Translations under genes and position numbers: made by a program
From: JBGZFC01 sp964631255
GTDB taxonomy: Bacteria; Bacteroidota; Bacteroidia; Bacteroidales; Dysgonomonadaceae
Direction of reading: 5' to 3'
Assembly: GCA_964631255.1 (NCBI GenBank)
Contig: CAZVWS010000006.1
Span: 1-62,662, forward strand
DNA length: 62,662 nt
Part shown: piece by piece, positions 49,359 to 59,246 of the stretch
Layout: each line of letters opens with the position of its first letter
How positions within the stretch are numbered: the first letter of the stretch is position 1
Notes under the pieces: model-generated
Databases searched by the model: none
The model's input: only the letters and a program-made list of their open reading frames with translations
What the model was told of the DNA's origin: nothing

Positions 49359-51941
49359 ATGAAAGATATACAAGAAGAAATAATTGACGGAGAATATATT
49401 GCCGATACAGAAATAACGGTAGATGAATGGATTGAGATTTTACAAAATGATAAAATTTTACAACCATATTACAAAGATGTTTTACTCAAAATATACAAAG
49501 AGCCCGGACACAAATCCACTTGCAAAAATCTGAGTATAAAATATGGACAACATCCACAGTCATATAATGCACCCATAACACATTTTGGCAAAGCCGTTAA
49601 AAAAGCTCTCAATCGTTTCCGAGTAATTGGGATGGATGGGAAAGAAACATATTGGTCAATTGTAATGACCGGTAAAGGAACAGGTATGAATTTTGAATGG
49701 ACAATAAAACCGGAACTGGTTGAAGCAATTCAAAAATCCGGAATTTTATCCTTCGATCCCATGATTGAGATGCTCAATAGATATAAAGAACATTTGAAGA
49801 AAAGCGGATTAAAAGATGAGCTGTATAAGTGGGAATTGATAAAAAAATTTCAAGGAAAACCCGATGTTTTGGCAAATAACTTCGCAAATGAGATAAAATC
49901 GCTTGATATTTCCAATTTAGCTTATCGAATGACAAAAGCCGTAACTAATACGATTGTTGATAAAGAACCGGAAACTTACAAAGCCGCATTTGTGAAATTA
50001 TTTAATGAAGAAAATTCTCTCAACGACAGAGTGAAAACTTTTATAGAGGATATTAAACAACTTTACAAATCGATGGGAGAAACATTGTCTCCTCATCATA
50101 ATGAAAGGGAGATTGCCACATTTCTCACATACCACAATCCGGAAAAATACACTTTTTATATGCCAAAATTTTACGAGCCATATTGTAACTTTCTCGGCAT
50201 AAAACATAAAGCTACGGGAGAAAAATACAATCATTACATGAATTTAGTCGATGACTTGATTGAAAAATATATCTCTAAAGATGCTGAGTTACTTACACTT
50301 GTTGACAATGTACTACTAACAGGCGATTATTATCCGGACAAAAATCGGAAAATATTAGCCCAAGACTTTCTTTATCAAATGTTTGACCCAAAAAGGAACA
50401 AACAAGAAGTAATTGAAGAAATAATTGAATCAAATACGAAGGATATCATGCAAACTCAACCTCTTAACCAAATCCTCTACGGACCTCCGGGAACTGGAAA
50501 AACATATAACACGATAAATAAAGCAATCAATATCATAAATCCCGAATTTGATACAGAAGAAAGTCGGAGAAAAACGAAGCAGGAGTTTAATAGATTGGTT
50601 GAAGCTGGACAAATCGTGTTCACTACTTTTCACCAGAGTATGACTTATGAGGATTTTGTGGAAGGAATAAAACCCATAATGTCAGATGAAGAAAAAAACA
50701 TTCTAGAATATCAAATCGAAGATGGTATTTTCAAAAAAATGGCATATATTGCTAAATACAGTATAATAAATGAAGGGAATCAGAATAAAACCGAAATTTC
50801 TAGAGAAGAGTTATTTGAAAACATATATAATCAACTAATTTCGGATGTGGAAGAAAAGCTTGCTAATAATCAAGATTATGAGATCCCATCAAGAACTGGA
50901 TTGAAATTATATATCTACCGTGTATCTGATCAATTGAATTTGCATATAAAACATGAAAATTCAGAGAGGATTTTGCCTCATGTCGTCTCGAAGAAAAGAA
51001 TTCAGAAATTATTTCTACATTTTAGTAATCCAGACGAAATAAAAAACATCAACAATGAGATAAGAAATGTAATAGGAGGATCAAATGCAACAACCTATTG
51101 GGGTGTTTTATCAGAATTAACGGAGAGAGCAAATAAGTTTAAGAAAAATACAACTGAACAATTAGCATCTAACAATGAGATCAACTACGAAAGAATCAAA
51201 TCAATAATTGCCAATACGTCTTTATCTAAAGTTGAGGTAAAAAGTAAAATGACAAAGACCTTCGTACTAATCATCGACGAAATCAACCGAGGAAATATCT
51301 CCCAAATTTTCGGCGAACTTATCACGTTGATTGAGGAAGATAAGCGATTAGGCAATTCCGAAACATTGGAAGTTACACTTCCGTATAGCAAAGAAAAATT
51401 TGGCGTACCCTCCAACCTCTATATTATCGGAACAATGAATACAGCCGACCGTAGCGTAGAGGCATTGGATACGGCACTTCGTCGCAGGTTTATTTTTGAA
51501 GAAATGACATCGAAACCCGAAATTATTCCGCAAGTTGGGAAAGCTGAAAATGGAATTGTAGAGGATATTAATCTAGAAAAACTATTAATCACTTTAAACA
51601 AACGCATCGAACTGTTGCTCAACAGAGACCATCAGATTGGTCATAGCTATTTCTTACAAGTTTCAAATCTCAAAATGTTGAAAGAAACTTTTCACAACAA
51701 AATTATTCCACTTTTACAGGAGTATTTCTTTGGAGATTTCGGAAAAATTGGATTGACATTGGGAAGTGGTTTTGTGGAATTGAGCAATGAGCATAGCAAC
51801 AACGATAAATTCTTTGCCAACTTTCATGGAGATTATTCTTATGCCGATTATCTGGAGCGTCCCGTGTACAAAATATTAAACCCAGTCCAAATGACGGATG
51901 AAGAATTTATTCATGCAATTGGTGTATTGATGAATGAATAA
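49359..51941 (+). CDS. mcrB: McrB-like AAA+ GTPase of a type IV restriction system
   Basis: This 860-residue protein has an N-terminal half of about 370 residues without a known motif, which probably recognises modified DNA, and a C-terminal AAA+ domain. Walker A is GPPGTGKT at residues 375-382, Walker B is LIIDEINRGNIS with D640 and E641, and the McrB-type NTADRSVEALDTALRRRF motif serves GTP use. A long insertion of about 200 residues lies between Walker A and B. It overlaps the McrC gene by eight bases, so the two are made together. Modified-base specificity cannot be read from the sequence. Confidence 0.88.
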   Translation: MKDIQEEIIDGEYIADTEITVDEWIEILQNDKILQPYYKDVLLKIYKEPGHKSTCKNLSIKYGQHPQSYNAPITHFGKAVKKALNRFRVIGMDGKETYWSIVMTGKGTGMNFEWTIKPELVEAIQKSGILSFDPMIEMLNRYKEHLKKSGLKDELYKWELIKKFQGKPDVLANNFANEIKSLDISNLAYRMTKAVTNTIVDKEPETYKAAFVKLFNEENSLNDRVKTFIEDIKQLYKSMGETLSPHHNEREIATFLTYHNPEKYTFYMPKFYEPYCNFLGIKHKATGEKYNHYMNLVDDLIEKYISKDAELLTLVDNVLLTGDYYPDKNRKILAQDFLYQMFDPKRNKQEVIEEIIESNTKDIMQTQPLNQILYGPPGTGKTYNTINKAINIINPEFDTEESRRKTKQEFNRLVEAGQIVFTTFHQSMTYEDFVEGIKPIMSDEEKNILEYQIEDGIFKKMAYIAKYSIINEGNQNKTEISREELFENIYNQLISDVEEKLANNQDYEIPSRTGLKLYIYRVSDQLNLHIKHENSERILPHVVSKKRIQKLFLHFSNPDEIKNINNEIRNVIGGSNATTYWGVLSELTERANKFKKNTTEQLASNNEINYERIKSIIANTSLSKVEVKSKMTKTFVLIIDEINRGNISQIFGELITLIEEDKRLGNSETLEVTLPYSKEKFGVPSNLYIIGTMNTADRSVEALDTALRRRFIFEEMTSKPEIIPQVGKAENGIVEDINLEKLLITLNKRIELLLNRDHQIGHSYFLQVSNLKMLKETFHNKIIPLLQEYFFGDFGKIGLTLGSGFVELSNEHSNNDKFFANFHGDYSYADYLERPVYKILNPVQMTDEEFIHAIGVLMNE

Positions 51942-53202
51942 CTCTAAAAATCATATTGTAGTATTTGAACACGAGAAACTTCGCATTAGTGAAGATTTTG
52001 ATAAGGAAAAACTGACTGCATTGCAAAAATACTATGGCTGTGCAGGTGTTCCTTATTATTCACTGATACACAATGGTGTGCAGTTTTGTAGCTATGTTGG
52101 CGTTATTCAAATTGACAATTTAATAATTGAAGTATTGCCCAAAGCAGACAAAAACATTGAGACAGATGCTACAAGATGGCGAAATATTTTGATAGACATG
52201 GTGCGTTCCGTACATAAGTTTGACATTCAAGCTACCAGTCAAAGTCATTTAAAAGTAAAGCCCAATACCATTCTCGATTTATATATTGAAATTTTCATTG
52301 TAGAAGTGGAGCGACTGATACGACATGGTTTAATCAAACAATATAGAAATCAAACAGGGAATGTTTCGGCACTGAAAGGAAATTTGTATTTCAGCAAACA
52401 TATTCAGAAAAACCTCATTCATCAAGAACGTTTTTTTGTGAATCACAGCACTTATGATGTACATCATTTATTGCACGAAATTATATATCAAGCCATTGTT
52501 TTGATAAAAAGTATCAACACAAACGCTCGATTGATTAGCCGAATTAATACGTTATTACTGGATTTTCCTGAAATGTCTTACAAAAAAATTACAGATGCAA
52601 GTTTTAATCGTATTGTATTCAATCGAAAAAGTGAAGCATATCGCAAATCAATAGAAATTGCAAAATTCCTTTTATTACAATTCCATCCCGATATTAGCAA
52701 AGGTCGCAACCACGTTTTAGCTTTGATGTTTGATATGAACTCGTTGTGGGAACAATTTATTTTTATCAGCCTAAAAAAACACCTGAAAGTTGATGATTCT
52801 GATTTTCGTGTACTAGGTCAAAATTCAACCAATTTTTGGGAACACGAAAAAGGTTCAATTACCAAAATCCGTCCCGATATACTCATAAAAATCAATAAAA
52901 ACAAACAATTTATCATTGATACCAAGTGGAAGAATTTGAACGGCACCAATCCTACTGTAGAAGATTTACGCCAGATGTACGTATATCACGAGTATTATGA
53001 TGCCCAAAAAGTTGCTTTACTTTATCCAAACGATATTTTACAAGCAACAGAAATAGTAAAAGGTAAATATGCACAAAAGAAACACGAACTTATTGATATA
53101 GCAAAAGAATGCAGCATCATTCCCATTTCAGTTTCAGAAAAAGTGCACGAATGGCAAAAAGTCATCTATAAAATTGTATATGAATGGATAAAAACAAATT
53201 AA
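51934..53202 (+). CDS. mcrC: McrC-like endonuclease subunit
   Basis: This 422-residue protein has an N-terminal domain (KLRISEDFDKEKLTALQKYYG) that contacts McrB and stimulates its GTPase, and a C-terminal PD-(D/E)xK nuclease core: KIRPDILIKINKNKQFIIDTKWKNL contains the Asp-Asp-Lys set. McrC cuts DNA when McrB translocates along methylated or otherwise modified DNA. The start overlaps McrB's stop by eight bases. It is followed after 14 bases by an HD-domain gene that continues in the same orientation. Confidence 0.9.
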   Translation: MNNSKNHIVVFEHEKLRISEDFDKEKLTALQKYYGCAGVPYYSLIHNGVQFCSYVGVIQIDNLIIEVLPKADKNIETDATRWRNILIDMVRSVHKFDIQATSQSHLKVKPNTILDLYIEIFIVEVERLIRHGLIKQYRNQTGNVSALKGNLYFSKHIQKNLIHQERFFVNHSTYDVHHLLHEIIYQAIVLIKSINTNARLISRINTLLLDFPEMSYKKITDASFNRIVFNRKSEAYRKSIEIAKFLLLQFHPDISKGRNHVLALMFDMNSLWEQFIFISLKKHLKVDDSDFRVLGQNSTNFWEHEKGSITKIRPDILIKINKNKQFIIDTKWKNLNGTNPTVEDLRQMYVYHEYYDAQKVALLYPNDILQATEIVKGKYAQKKHELIDIAKECSIIPISVSEKVHEWQKVIYKIVYEWIKTN

Positions 53203-53216
53203 ATTCTATAACAACT

Positions 53217-53678
53217 ATGACACACACCCACTTCATCACTCGAGCAGCAGAAATAGCCCGAGAAGCACACGCCGGACAAACCGACAAGGCCGAAAAAGAT
53301 TATTTTGAAGGACACCTCACATCGGTTGCATCCATGGGAAAAACATGGCAGCAACAAGTGGTTGGTTATTTGCACGATGTGGCGGAAGATACGCCCACGA
53401 CGGAAGTCGAAATTATTCAACTACTACAAACGGAGGAAAAACTTTCGGCACAAGACGCGGCTGCAATTGGCGAAGCATTGCGATTGCTCAACAACAAACA
53501 TTTTACAGACAGAGAGAGCTATTTGCAAGCAATTAAGAAAAATGACCTGGCAAGAGCTGTAAAAATAAACGATTTGACCAACAACATGGATTTGAAGCGA
53601 ATAGCCAATCCCAATCAAAAAGATTGGGCACGACTACAAAGATATGAGCAAGAACTTGCTTGGATAACAAAAGATTAA
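53217..53678 (+). CDS. HD-domain hydrolase (SpoT/MESH1-like)
   Basis: This 153-residue protein is a small HD-fold metal-dependent hydrolase with HAGQTDKAEKDYFEGHLTSVASM, then YLHDVAEDTPTTEVEI (the HD pair) and VKINDLTNNMDLKRIANP. The layout matches the (p)ppGpp hydrolase branch (SpoT/MESH1) more than nucleases, but activity is not proven. The ATG at 53217 was chosen; an in-frame ATG at 53184 overlaps mcrC. It is 22 bases from the next gene. Its position after mcrC may indicate a defence-associated role or a coincidence. Confidence 0.75.
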   Translation: MTHTHFITRAAEIAREAHAGQTDKAEKDYFEGHLTSVASMGKTWQQQVVGYLHDVAEDTPTTEVEIIQLLQTEEKLSAQDAAAIGEALRLLNNKHFTDRESYLQAIKKNDLARAVKINDLTNNMDLKRIANPNQKDWARLQRYEQELAWITKD

Positions 53679-53700
53679 AACACATAAAAACTCGAATAAT

Positions 53701-55278
53701 ATGCTTGGAGCAATTTTAGGAGACATCATTGGCTCTACTTACGAATTCAACAACACGAAAGATTATCATTTCAAACTTTTCACAAAAGATAGCGATTTTA
53801 CGGACGATACCGTTTTAACCGTAGCGGTTGCCGACGCTGTATTGCGAGGTGTAGATTATGGTGAAAGCATACGCACGTGGGCACTCAAATATCCTTATCC
53901 CAAAGGTGCTTACGGCGGTTCGTTTCAGCGGTGGATGTATTCCAAAAATCCCGAACCTTATGGGAGTTTCGGAAACGGGTCGGCTATGCGAGTTAGCGCA
54001 ATAGGTTGGTTATTCGATTCGGAAAAAGAGGTGCTGGACGAAGCACGCAAAAGTGCCGAGTGCACACACAATCATCCCGAAGGCATCAAAGGTGCACAAG
54101 CTACGGCAATAGCTGTTTTCTTTGCCCGAAATGGAAAAGATAAAAATTTTATCCGGGAATATATGACCCTACAATTTGGGTACGATTTAAACAAAACCGT
54201 AGCCGAAATTCACAAAACATATACGTTTGACGTAACTTGCCAAGGCACGCTGCCCGAGTCATTGACCTGTTTTCTGGAAAGCACATCGTTTGAAGATGCC
54301 ATTCGCAAAGCCATTTACATTGGTGGCGATAGCGATACCGTTGGAGCCATTGTTGGAGCTATTGCCGAAGCCTATTACGGTATTCCCGAAGAGTTTACAA
54401 AACGAATTTATCCTTTTCTGCCCAAAGATATGTTGCAGGTAATTTCTATGTTTCAGGCAAAAACAAACCCCTCTACCGAGATTGGTTTATCGCAAGAGAC
54501 CAAAAAGTTGCGCGAAAAATATGCCCAACTGCAAAACAGATTTTCGGAACTGTTCATGGAAAAGCAAAATATGCTGGAGCACGAAAAACCGCTGCTTACT
54601 TCGCTCTATCTTCACAAAATAGGACAAAAGAAATACGAAGAATTTTGCTTAACGATAGAACTCCAAAAACTAAAACTGAAATTCTCACTTCTACAAGCTT
54701 GTGTCAACAGAAACGAATTGCCCAACACCATCGAAATTGAAAACGAAGTAGAAACTCGTTTTTTTGAGTATAACCAAAGCATAAAAAATGAAGCAGAACG
54801 ACTTGCTGCCGCACGCGATTTCTTATCAGGCAGTTTTCTATCGAAAGAGGATACGGCAAAACTAAAAGAATTGTATCGACTGATTGTTAAACGTTTGCAC
54901 CCCGACCTCAACCCCAATTTGACCGACGAGATGAAAGATTTATTCATTCAAGCAAAAACGGCATACGACTTGTCCGATTTGTCGGTTTTGCAACAAATAG
55001 CCTTGTTATTAGATGTAGATAATCCGAACAAAACAATTATAGATTCCTTCCATTTAGAGGATATTATTCGCAAATTGGAGGAAAACATCAACACTTTGGA
55101 AAATCAAATATCGGCTTTGGAAAATGAATTTCCTTTCCTTTTCAAAGAAAAAATTTACGACGATGAGTGGGTAAAACAAGAACTGGAAATTACCGACAAC
55201 GAGATAGAAAAATTAGAGACTGAAATCAATAAATACAAAGAATACATCCTGCTTTTAGAAGAATGGAAACCGGAATAA
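53701..55278 (+). CDS. ADP-ribosylglycohydrolase fused to J-domain/coiled-coil region
   Basis: This 525-residue protein has an N-terminal ADP-ribosylglycohydrolase domain (about residues 1-250): GAILGDIIGSTYEF, the SDFTDDTVLT metal site, and GGDSDTVGAIVGA with D210 and D212. A coiled coil follows (about 265-395), then a J-like domain with the HPD motif at residues 400-402 (YRLIVKRLHPDLNPNLTDEM), then a second coiled coil. The enzyme would remove ADP-ribose from proteins or nucleic acids; the J domain suggests Hsp70 recruitment. It overlaps a HIRAN-domain gene by 16 bases, so both products are probably used together. Confidence 0.82.
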   Translation: MLGAILGDIIGSTYEFNNTKDYHFKLFTKDSDFTDDTVLTVAVADAVLRGVDYGESIRTWALKYPYPKGAYGGSFQRWMYSKNPEPYGSFGNGSAMRVSAIGWLFDSEKEVLDEARKSAECTHNHPEGIKGAQATAIAVFFARNGKDKNFIREYMTLQFGYDLNKTVAEIHKTYTFDVTCQGTLPESLTCFLESTSFEDAIRKAIYIGGDSDTVGAIVGAIAEAYYGIPEEFTKRIYPFLPKDMLQVISMFQAKTNPSTEIGLSQETKKLREKYAQLQNRFSELFMEKQNMLEHEKPLLTSLYLHKIGQKKYEEFCLTIELQKLKLKFSLLQACVNRNELPNTIEIENEVETRFFEYNQSIKNEAERLAAARDFLSGSFLSKEDTAKLKELYRLIVKRLHPDLNPNLTDEMKDLFIQAKTAYDLSDLSVLQQIALLLDVDNPNKTIIDSFHLEDIIRKLEENINTLENQISALENEFPFLFKEKIYDDEWVKQELEITDNEIEKLETEINKYKEYILLLEEWKPE

Positions 55279-55652
55279 CCAAACTGACACCCGAATTGCT
55301 TGCCTTCATCGGCACGGGAGGTGTAAAGGCTTTCGCTCCTTTTACACGCGAAATTTTTCTGCTCGATATTACCGTTGCAGGAACAACATATTGCAAAGAA
55401 ATAGATACTTTAGAGCCGGAATTGCTGCCCGAAACCAGGTTAAAAATGGTGCGTCATCCCAAAAACGAATTCGATGAGCTTGCCATCGGCATCTATTACA
55501 ACGAAATCCGCATCGGGTGGGTTCCGCAAGAGCTCAACGAAGTCATTTCGAGATTGATGGATGCAGGCAAAGCCTTCTTTTGCCGAATCGTTTCATCCAC
55601 CAGAAAAAATAAATGGCTCAAAATTGACGCGAAAATCTACATGGTGGAGTAA
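55263..55652 (+). CDS. HIRAN-domain protein
   Basis: This 129-residue protein consists almost only of a HIRAN domain, which binds 3' ends of single-stranded DNA in eukaryotic HLTF/Rad5 and occurs in bacteria fused to nucleases or helicases. Family features are FTREIFLLDITVAGTTYCKEID, LVRHPKNEFDELAIGIYY (the R-x-P-x-N-x-x-D core) and IGWVPQELNEVISRLMDAG. It overlaps the ADP-ribosylglycohydrolase gene by 16 bases. It ends the run of genes that begins with mcrB and could mark damaged or foreign DNA for that system. This linkage is inference. Confidence 0.8.
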   Translation: METGITKLTPELLAFIGTGGVKAFAPFTREIFLLDITVAGTTYCKEIDTLEPELLPETRLKMVRHPKNEFDELAIGIYYNEIRIGWVPQELNEVISRLMDAGKAFFCRIVSSTRKNKWLKIDAKIYMVE

Positions 55653-55685
55653 CAAAAGAAAATCTTAAATCGCTAAACCGTTTTC

Positions 55686-56696
55686 TTAATGGACTCTTTC
55701 ACTATACAAAAACTCTAAAACTGTTTGACCAACAGCATGTAAAGTGGTTTTGCTTATGTTTCGCATATCATCTTTTTGTGTATGCCAGTAGGATACAAAA
55801 CCCGTACGTGTATTATCTTTCAGATTGATAATATTGATACTGGGAGCTCGATTATATTGATTTACAGGCACATGGTCATCCATTATATAGCCACCTCGTT
55901 TTTCCAAGAAATAATTGCTAAATCCCATTTGTTTGGCTTTGTTCCACACTTTACGGACAATGGGAGAAGCATATTGAACCGAATGCCCTTCGAAGAGAAA
56001 TGTTGCATCGGATGCACCCACCATATCCAACAAAATACCAAAATTGGCATGGTAGTTTTCCACATGCGGATTGGCAGCCCAATATTGAGAACCCAAGCAC
56101 CACCAATCGCCTTCGGGATAGTTTGTTTCATAAGAGGGTGGTCCCCAATCTTCCAAATCGAAAAAGATAATATCTACACCAAAATCAACCGGTTGCATTT
56201 GCAATTGTCGTGCTACTTCCAACAACACGCCCACACCGCTGGCACCATCGTCGGCTCCGGAAATAGGTTTGTTTCTCAATTCCGAATCGGTTTCTTCATC
56301 GGCAAAAGGACGGCTATCCCAGTGCGCGTAAAGCAGTACCCGGTTCTTTTTTTCGGGAGAAAAACTGCCGATGATATTTCTAATCGGAATCTTTTTGCCC
56401 GTATAATGCAATATATCTGCTTTTTGTTCTGTAACTTCCGCTCCAAAATCTTGGAGTTTCGAAACCAAAAAATCGCCACAAGCCTTGTGCTCTTTCGTGT
56501 TTGGCACACGTGGTCCAAAACTAACTTGCTTCTCTACAAAAGAATAGGCACTATCGGCATCAAAAGCCGGTGATTTTTGAATATATGGCTCTGCGGGCTT
56601 TTCTACCGTTCGCTTTTGCGATTCGCATGAGCTGCAAGAGGAGAACAAAACAATACCGACTACCATAAAGAGTGCAAGAGCAAATGTTTTCGACAT
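55686..56696 (-). CDS. M28-family glutaminyl-peptide cyclotransferase-like lipoprotein
   Basis: This 336-residue protein has a lipoprotein signal (MSKTFALALFMVVGIVLFSSC, lipobox Cys at 21). The metallopeptidase fold has AHWDSRPFADEE, SGADDGASGVGVLL and DLEDWGPPSYE carrying metal and acid residues. This sequence type matches Bacteroidetes glutaminyl cyclases, which turn N-terminal Gln to pyroglutamate after signal cleavage, rather than true aminopeptidases. It is anchored in the periplasm or outer membrane. The upstream gap to the antiporter gene is 78 bases. Confidence 0.85.
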   Translation of the reverse strand: MSKTFALALFMVVGIVLFSSCSSCESQKRTVEKPAEPYIQKSPAFDADSAYSFVEKQVSFGPRVPNTKEHKACGDFLVSKLQDFGAEVTEQKADILHYTGKKIPIRNIIGSFSPEKKNRVLLYAHWDSRPFADEETDSELRNKPISGADDGASGVGVLLEVARQLQMQPVDFGVDIIFFDLEDWGPPSYETNYPEGDWWCLGSQYWAANPHVENYHANFGILLDMVGASDATFLFEGHSVQYASPIVRKVWNKAKQMGFSNYFLEKRGGYIMDDHVPVNQYNRAPSINIINLKDNTRTGFVSYWHTQKDDMRNISKTTLHAVGQTVLEFLYSERVH

Positions 56697-56774
56697 ATAT
56701 ATTCGATATTTATCTTAAATATTTTTTATTTAACAGATATTGAGACTGTTTTATAATCAATTATTATTCATTTT

Positions 56775-58289
56775 TTAGGTGTTACGTTGATACGTGAAAT
56801 CAGAAATTCCCATGTTTTTATACGTAACTTTCAGAGCTTCCTCATCATCAGATATTACCAATAATTTGTCGCCTTCATGCAGCTCAGTCTGCCCGGTAGG
56901 GATGAAATAGTGCTCATCTCTTTTCACCATTACAGCTAGCGTTTTATCGGGCAATGGCATCTCCATCAGATTCTTACCATGGCTCAGAGTCTCTTTTGTA
57001 ATGATTATTTCGGTCATGGCAGATTTTATTTCTTCTGAAAACTCGACATCAAAATCTTCAAATTTCTTGTAATTATTGGGTTCTTCTGCCAATTTTAGCC
57101 ATTTGGCAACCAAAGGAAGTGTCGTTCCTTGAAACAAAAGCGATACAATGGTGATGATAAATACAATATTGAAGATGGTACGCGAACCGGGCACATCTGC
57201 GGCAAGCGGAAGTATGGCAAAAATAATTGGTACAGCGCCGCGTAATCCTACCCAAGAGATATATTTTTTGTCGCGAAAAGATATTTTTTTAAATGGAATC
57301 AAACACAAGAAAATAGTTACCGGGCGGGCAATAAATATCATGAATAGTGCGATAAGTAGTCCCGGAATAAGTACCGGAATCAATTCGTGAGGATTTACCA
57401 AAAGCCCCAATGTAAGGAACAGTAGAATTTGACTCATCCAAGCGAAACCATCCATAAAACTCATGGAAGTGCGTTTGTGAACAAATCGGGAATTTCCGAT
57501 TACCAAACCGGCAATATAAACAGCTAAATAACCATTACCTTTGAGATAATAGGTTACGGCAAATATAAAAATACCTACTATGAGCAACAAAACCGGATAA
57601 AGTGATTGGTTATCCATTTTGATTCGATTGATAATTTTTACCGAGAATCTTCCCAAAAAATAGCCCAACAAAGAACCAACAACCAACTGAACTACAATGC
57701 TCAACGCAACCATCCAATAATTGGGATTATCGCCCGAGTTAATGATACTGATAAGTGTGATAGTGAGCATATATGCCATGGGATCGTTGCTACCACTTTC
57801 TAATTCCAGCAAAGGACGAAGATTATTTTTCAAAGAAAGTCCTTTGGAGCGAAGAATACCAAATACGGAAGCCGAGTCGGTTGATGATACGGTAGAAGCC
57901 AAAAGCATGGCACCCAAAAAGCCCATTCCCAAACTCATGAAGTAGTTTTTAGAAAGCCAAAAGGTAAAAAAACCGGTTATTATTGCCGTTACAAACACCC
58001 CCAAAGTCGCCAAAACAACTCCCGGTTTTATTACCGGTTTTATCTCTGCAAACTTGGTATCTAAACCTCCCGAAAACAGAATGATAATCAAACAAACCGT
58101 TCCGATGGCTTGTGCAATTTGTATATTTTCGAAGCGGAGACCAAATCCATCGCCTCCGGAAACCATACCTACGAGCAAAAATAGCAGAAGAACAGGAACA
58201 CCAAATTTGTGTCCCGCTTTACCTACAACCATGCTCACGAAAAAAAGGAAAGATCCTATAAGTAATACAAATTCAGTTGATAGTGTCAT
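56775..58289 (-). CDS. CPA1-type cation/proton antiporter with TrkA-C domain (NhaP2-like)
   Basis: This 504-residue inner-membrane protein has about 12 hydrophobic helices followed by a cytoplasmic regulatory TrkA_C-like domain at the C-terminus (GKNLMEMPLPDKTLAVMVKRDEHYFIPTGQTELHEGDKLLVISDDEEAL). The membrane part contains ASTVSSTDSASVFGILRSKGL and LESGSNDPMAYML, the ion-binding region of the NhaP/KefB-like families. It probably exchanges K+ or Na+ for protons. It lies 27 bases after an LD-carboxypeptidase gene on the same strand. No domain for a ligand other than the C-terminal one is visible. Confidence 0.88.
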   Translation of the reverse strand: MTLSTEFVLLIGSFLFFVSMVVGKAGHKFGVPVLLLFLLVGMVSGGDGFGLRFENIQIAQAIGTVCLIIILFSGGLDTKFAEIKPVIKPGVVLATLGVFVTAIITGFFTFWLSKNYFMSLGMGFLGAMLLASTVSSTDSASVFGILRSKGLSLKNNLRPLLELESGSNDPMAYMLTITLISIINSGDNPNYWMVALSIVVQLVVGSLLGYFLGRFSVKIINRIKMDNQSLYPVLLLIVGIFIFAVTYYLKGNGYLAVYIAGLVIGNSRFVHKRTSMSFMDGFAWMSQILLFLTLGLLVNPHELIPVLIPGLLIALFMIFIARPVTIFLCLIPFKKISFRDKKYISWVGLRGAVPIIFAILPLAADVPGSRTIFNIVFIITIVSLLFQGTTLPLVAKWLKLAEEPNNYKKFEDFDVEFSEEIKSAMTEIIITKETLSHGKNLMEMPLPDKTLAVMVKRDEHYFIPTGQTELHEGDKLLVISDDEEALKVTYKNMGISDFTYQRNT

Positions 58290-58316
58290 GTGTCAGAAAA
58301 AATTAAAAAAATAGAA

Positions 58317-59225
58317 TTAATATTGTTTGAAAATAATTTTGTCGTCTTTGACGGATAATATCACCTTTTTTCCCATCACGAGAGGAAAATTGAGTTTGAC
58401 ATGTCCAACAGGAAAATCAAAACAAACCGGGAAAGAATATTCGGCAACTGCCGCCGCAATAGACTCGTATAAAGCCGAATACATATTATTGTCTTCGGTA
58501 AAATCGGTAAATTGTCCCACGATTAATCCCGAAATTCGTTCAAATACCCCGGCAAGTTTCAACTGATAGATATACCTATCTACTTTGTACGGATCCTCGC
58601 CTATATCTTCAATAAAAAGCACCCCTCCCTTGCGGATTTTATTGAAATCGCTGCCAATAATACTACAATAGACAGCCAGATTTCCGCCCATCAATCGTCC
58701 GGCTGCTCGTCCGTTTCTGTTGAGATGAGCATATTTGGAAACCGGAATTTCATAGTTTACCATTTCGCCGGCAAGTATGGCTTTGGTAAATCTGACCGCG
58801 ACATCCGAGCTGCCTTCTTCGGCAAAATGTTTTGCCATGGGACCGTGTATAGACATTATTCTATTGCTTTGCAAAGCGGCATGCAGAGCGGTAATATCGC
58901 TGTATCCCAAAATCCATTTGGGATATTTTTTTATCAGATTAAAATTGAGTTTGTCCAACAAATGCACAACTCCATAGCCGCCACGCGAACAGAAAATCAA
59001 TTTCACTTCGGGGTCGTCCATCGCGTTTTGCAAATCGGCAAGCCGCTGCTCAACAAATCCGCTGAATCGGCCCGTTTGGCACAAAGCATTTTCAGAAATT
59101 TCCACCCTCAAACCCCATTCGGAGAAAACAGATGCCGCTTTGTACACCAATTCTTCATCAATTTTTCCGGCAGGCGAGAGTATCACGACTTTGTCGTTGA
59201 ATTGTAGTTTGGGTGGTTGTAGCAT
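58317..59225 (-). CDS. ldcA: LD-carboxypeptidase (S66 family, LdcA-like)
   Basis: This 302-residue enzyme trims D-Ala from tetrapeptides in peptidoglycan recycling. The N-terminal KVVILSPAGKIDEELVYKAA, the catalytic serine motif LIFCSRGGYGVVHLL, the GYSDITALHAAL segment and the C-terminal FPVCFDFPVGHVKLNFPLVMGKKV fit S66 peptidases. I use the ATG at 59225; the longer frame to 59300 begins inside the gyrB terminator (59247-59292), which makes it very unlikely. The antiporter gene follows 27 bases later. Confidence 0.88.
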   Translation of the reverse strand: MLQPPKLQFNDKVVILSPAGKIDEELVYKAASVFSEWGLRVEISENALCQTGRFSGFVEQRLADLQNAMDDPEVKLIFCSRGGYGVVHLLDKLNFNLIKKYPKWILGYSDITALHAALQSNRIMSIHGPMAKHFAEEGSSDVAVRFTKAILAGEMVNYEIPVSKYAHLNRNGRAAGRLMGGNLAVYCSIIGSDFNKIRKGGVLFIEDIGEDPYKVDRYIYQLKLAGVFERISGLIVGQFTDFTEDNNMYSALYESIAAAVAEYSFPVCFDFPVGHVKLNFPLVMGKKVILSVKDDKIIFKQY

Positions 59226-59246
59226 GTATTTGTCCAGTTTATTTTG

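Noticed and set aside
55776..56573. 265-codon frame antisense to the M28 cyclotransferase gene
   Set aside because: Shadow frame; the opposite strand encodes a complete lipoprotein enzyme.
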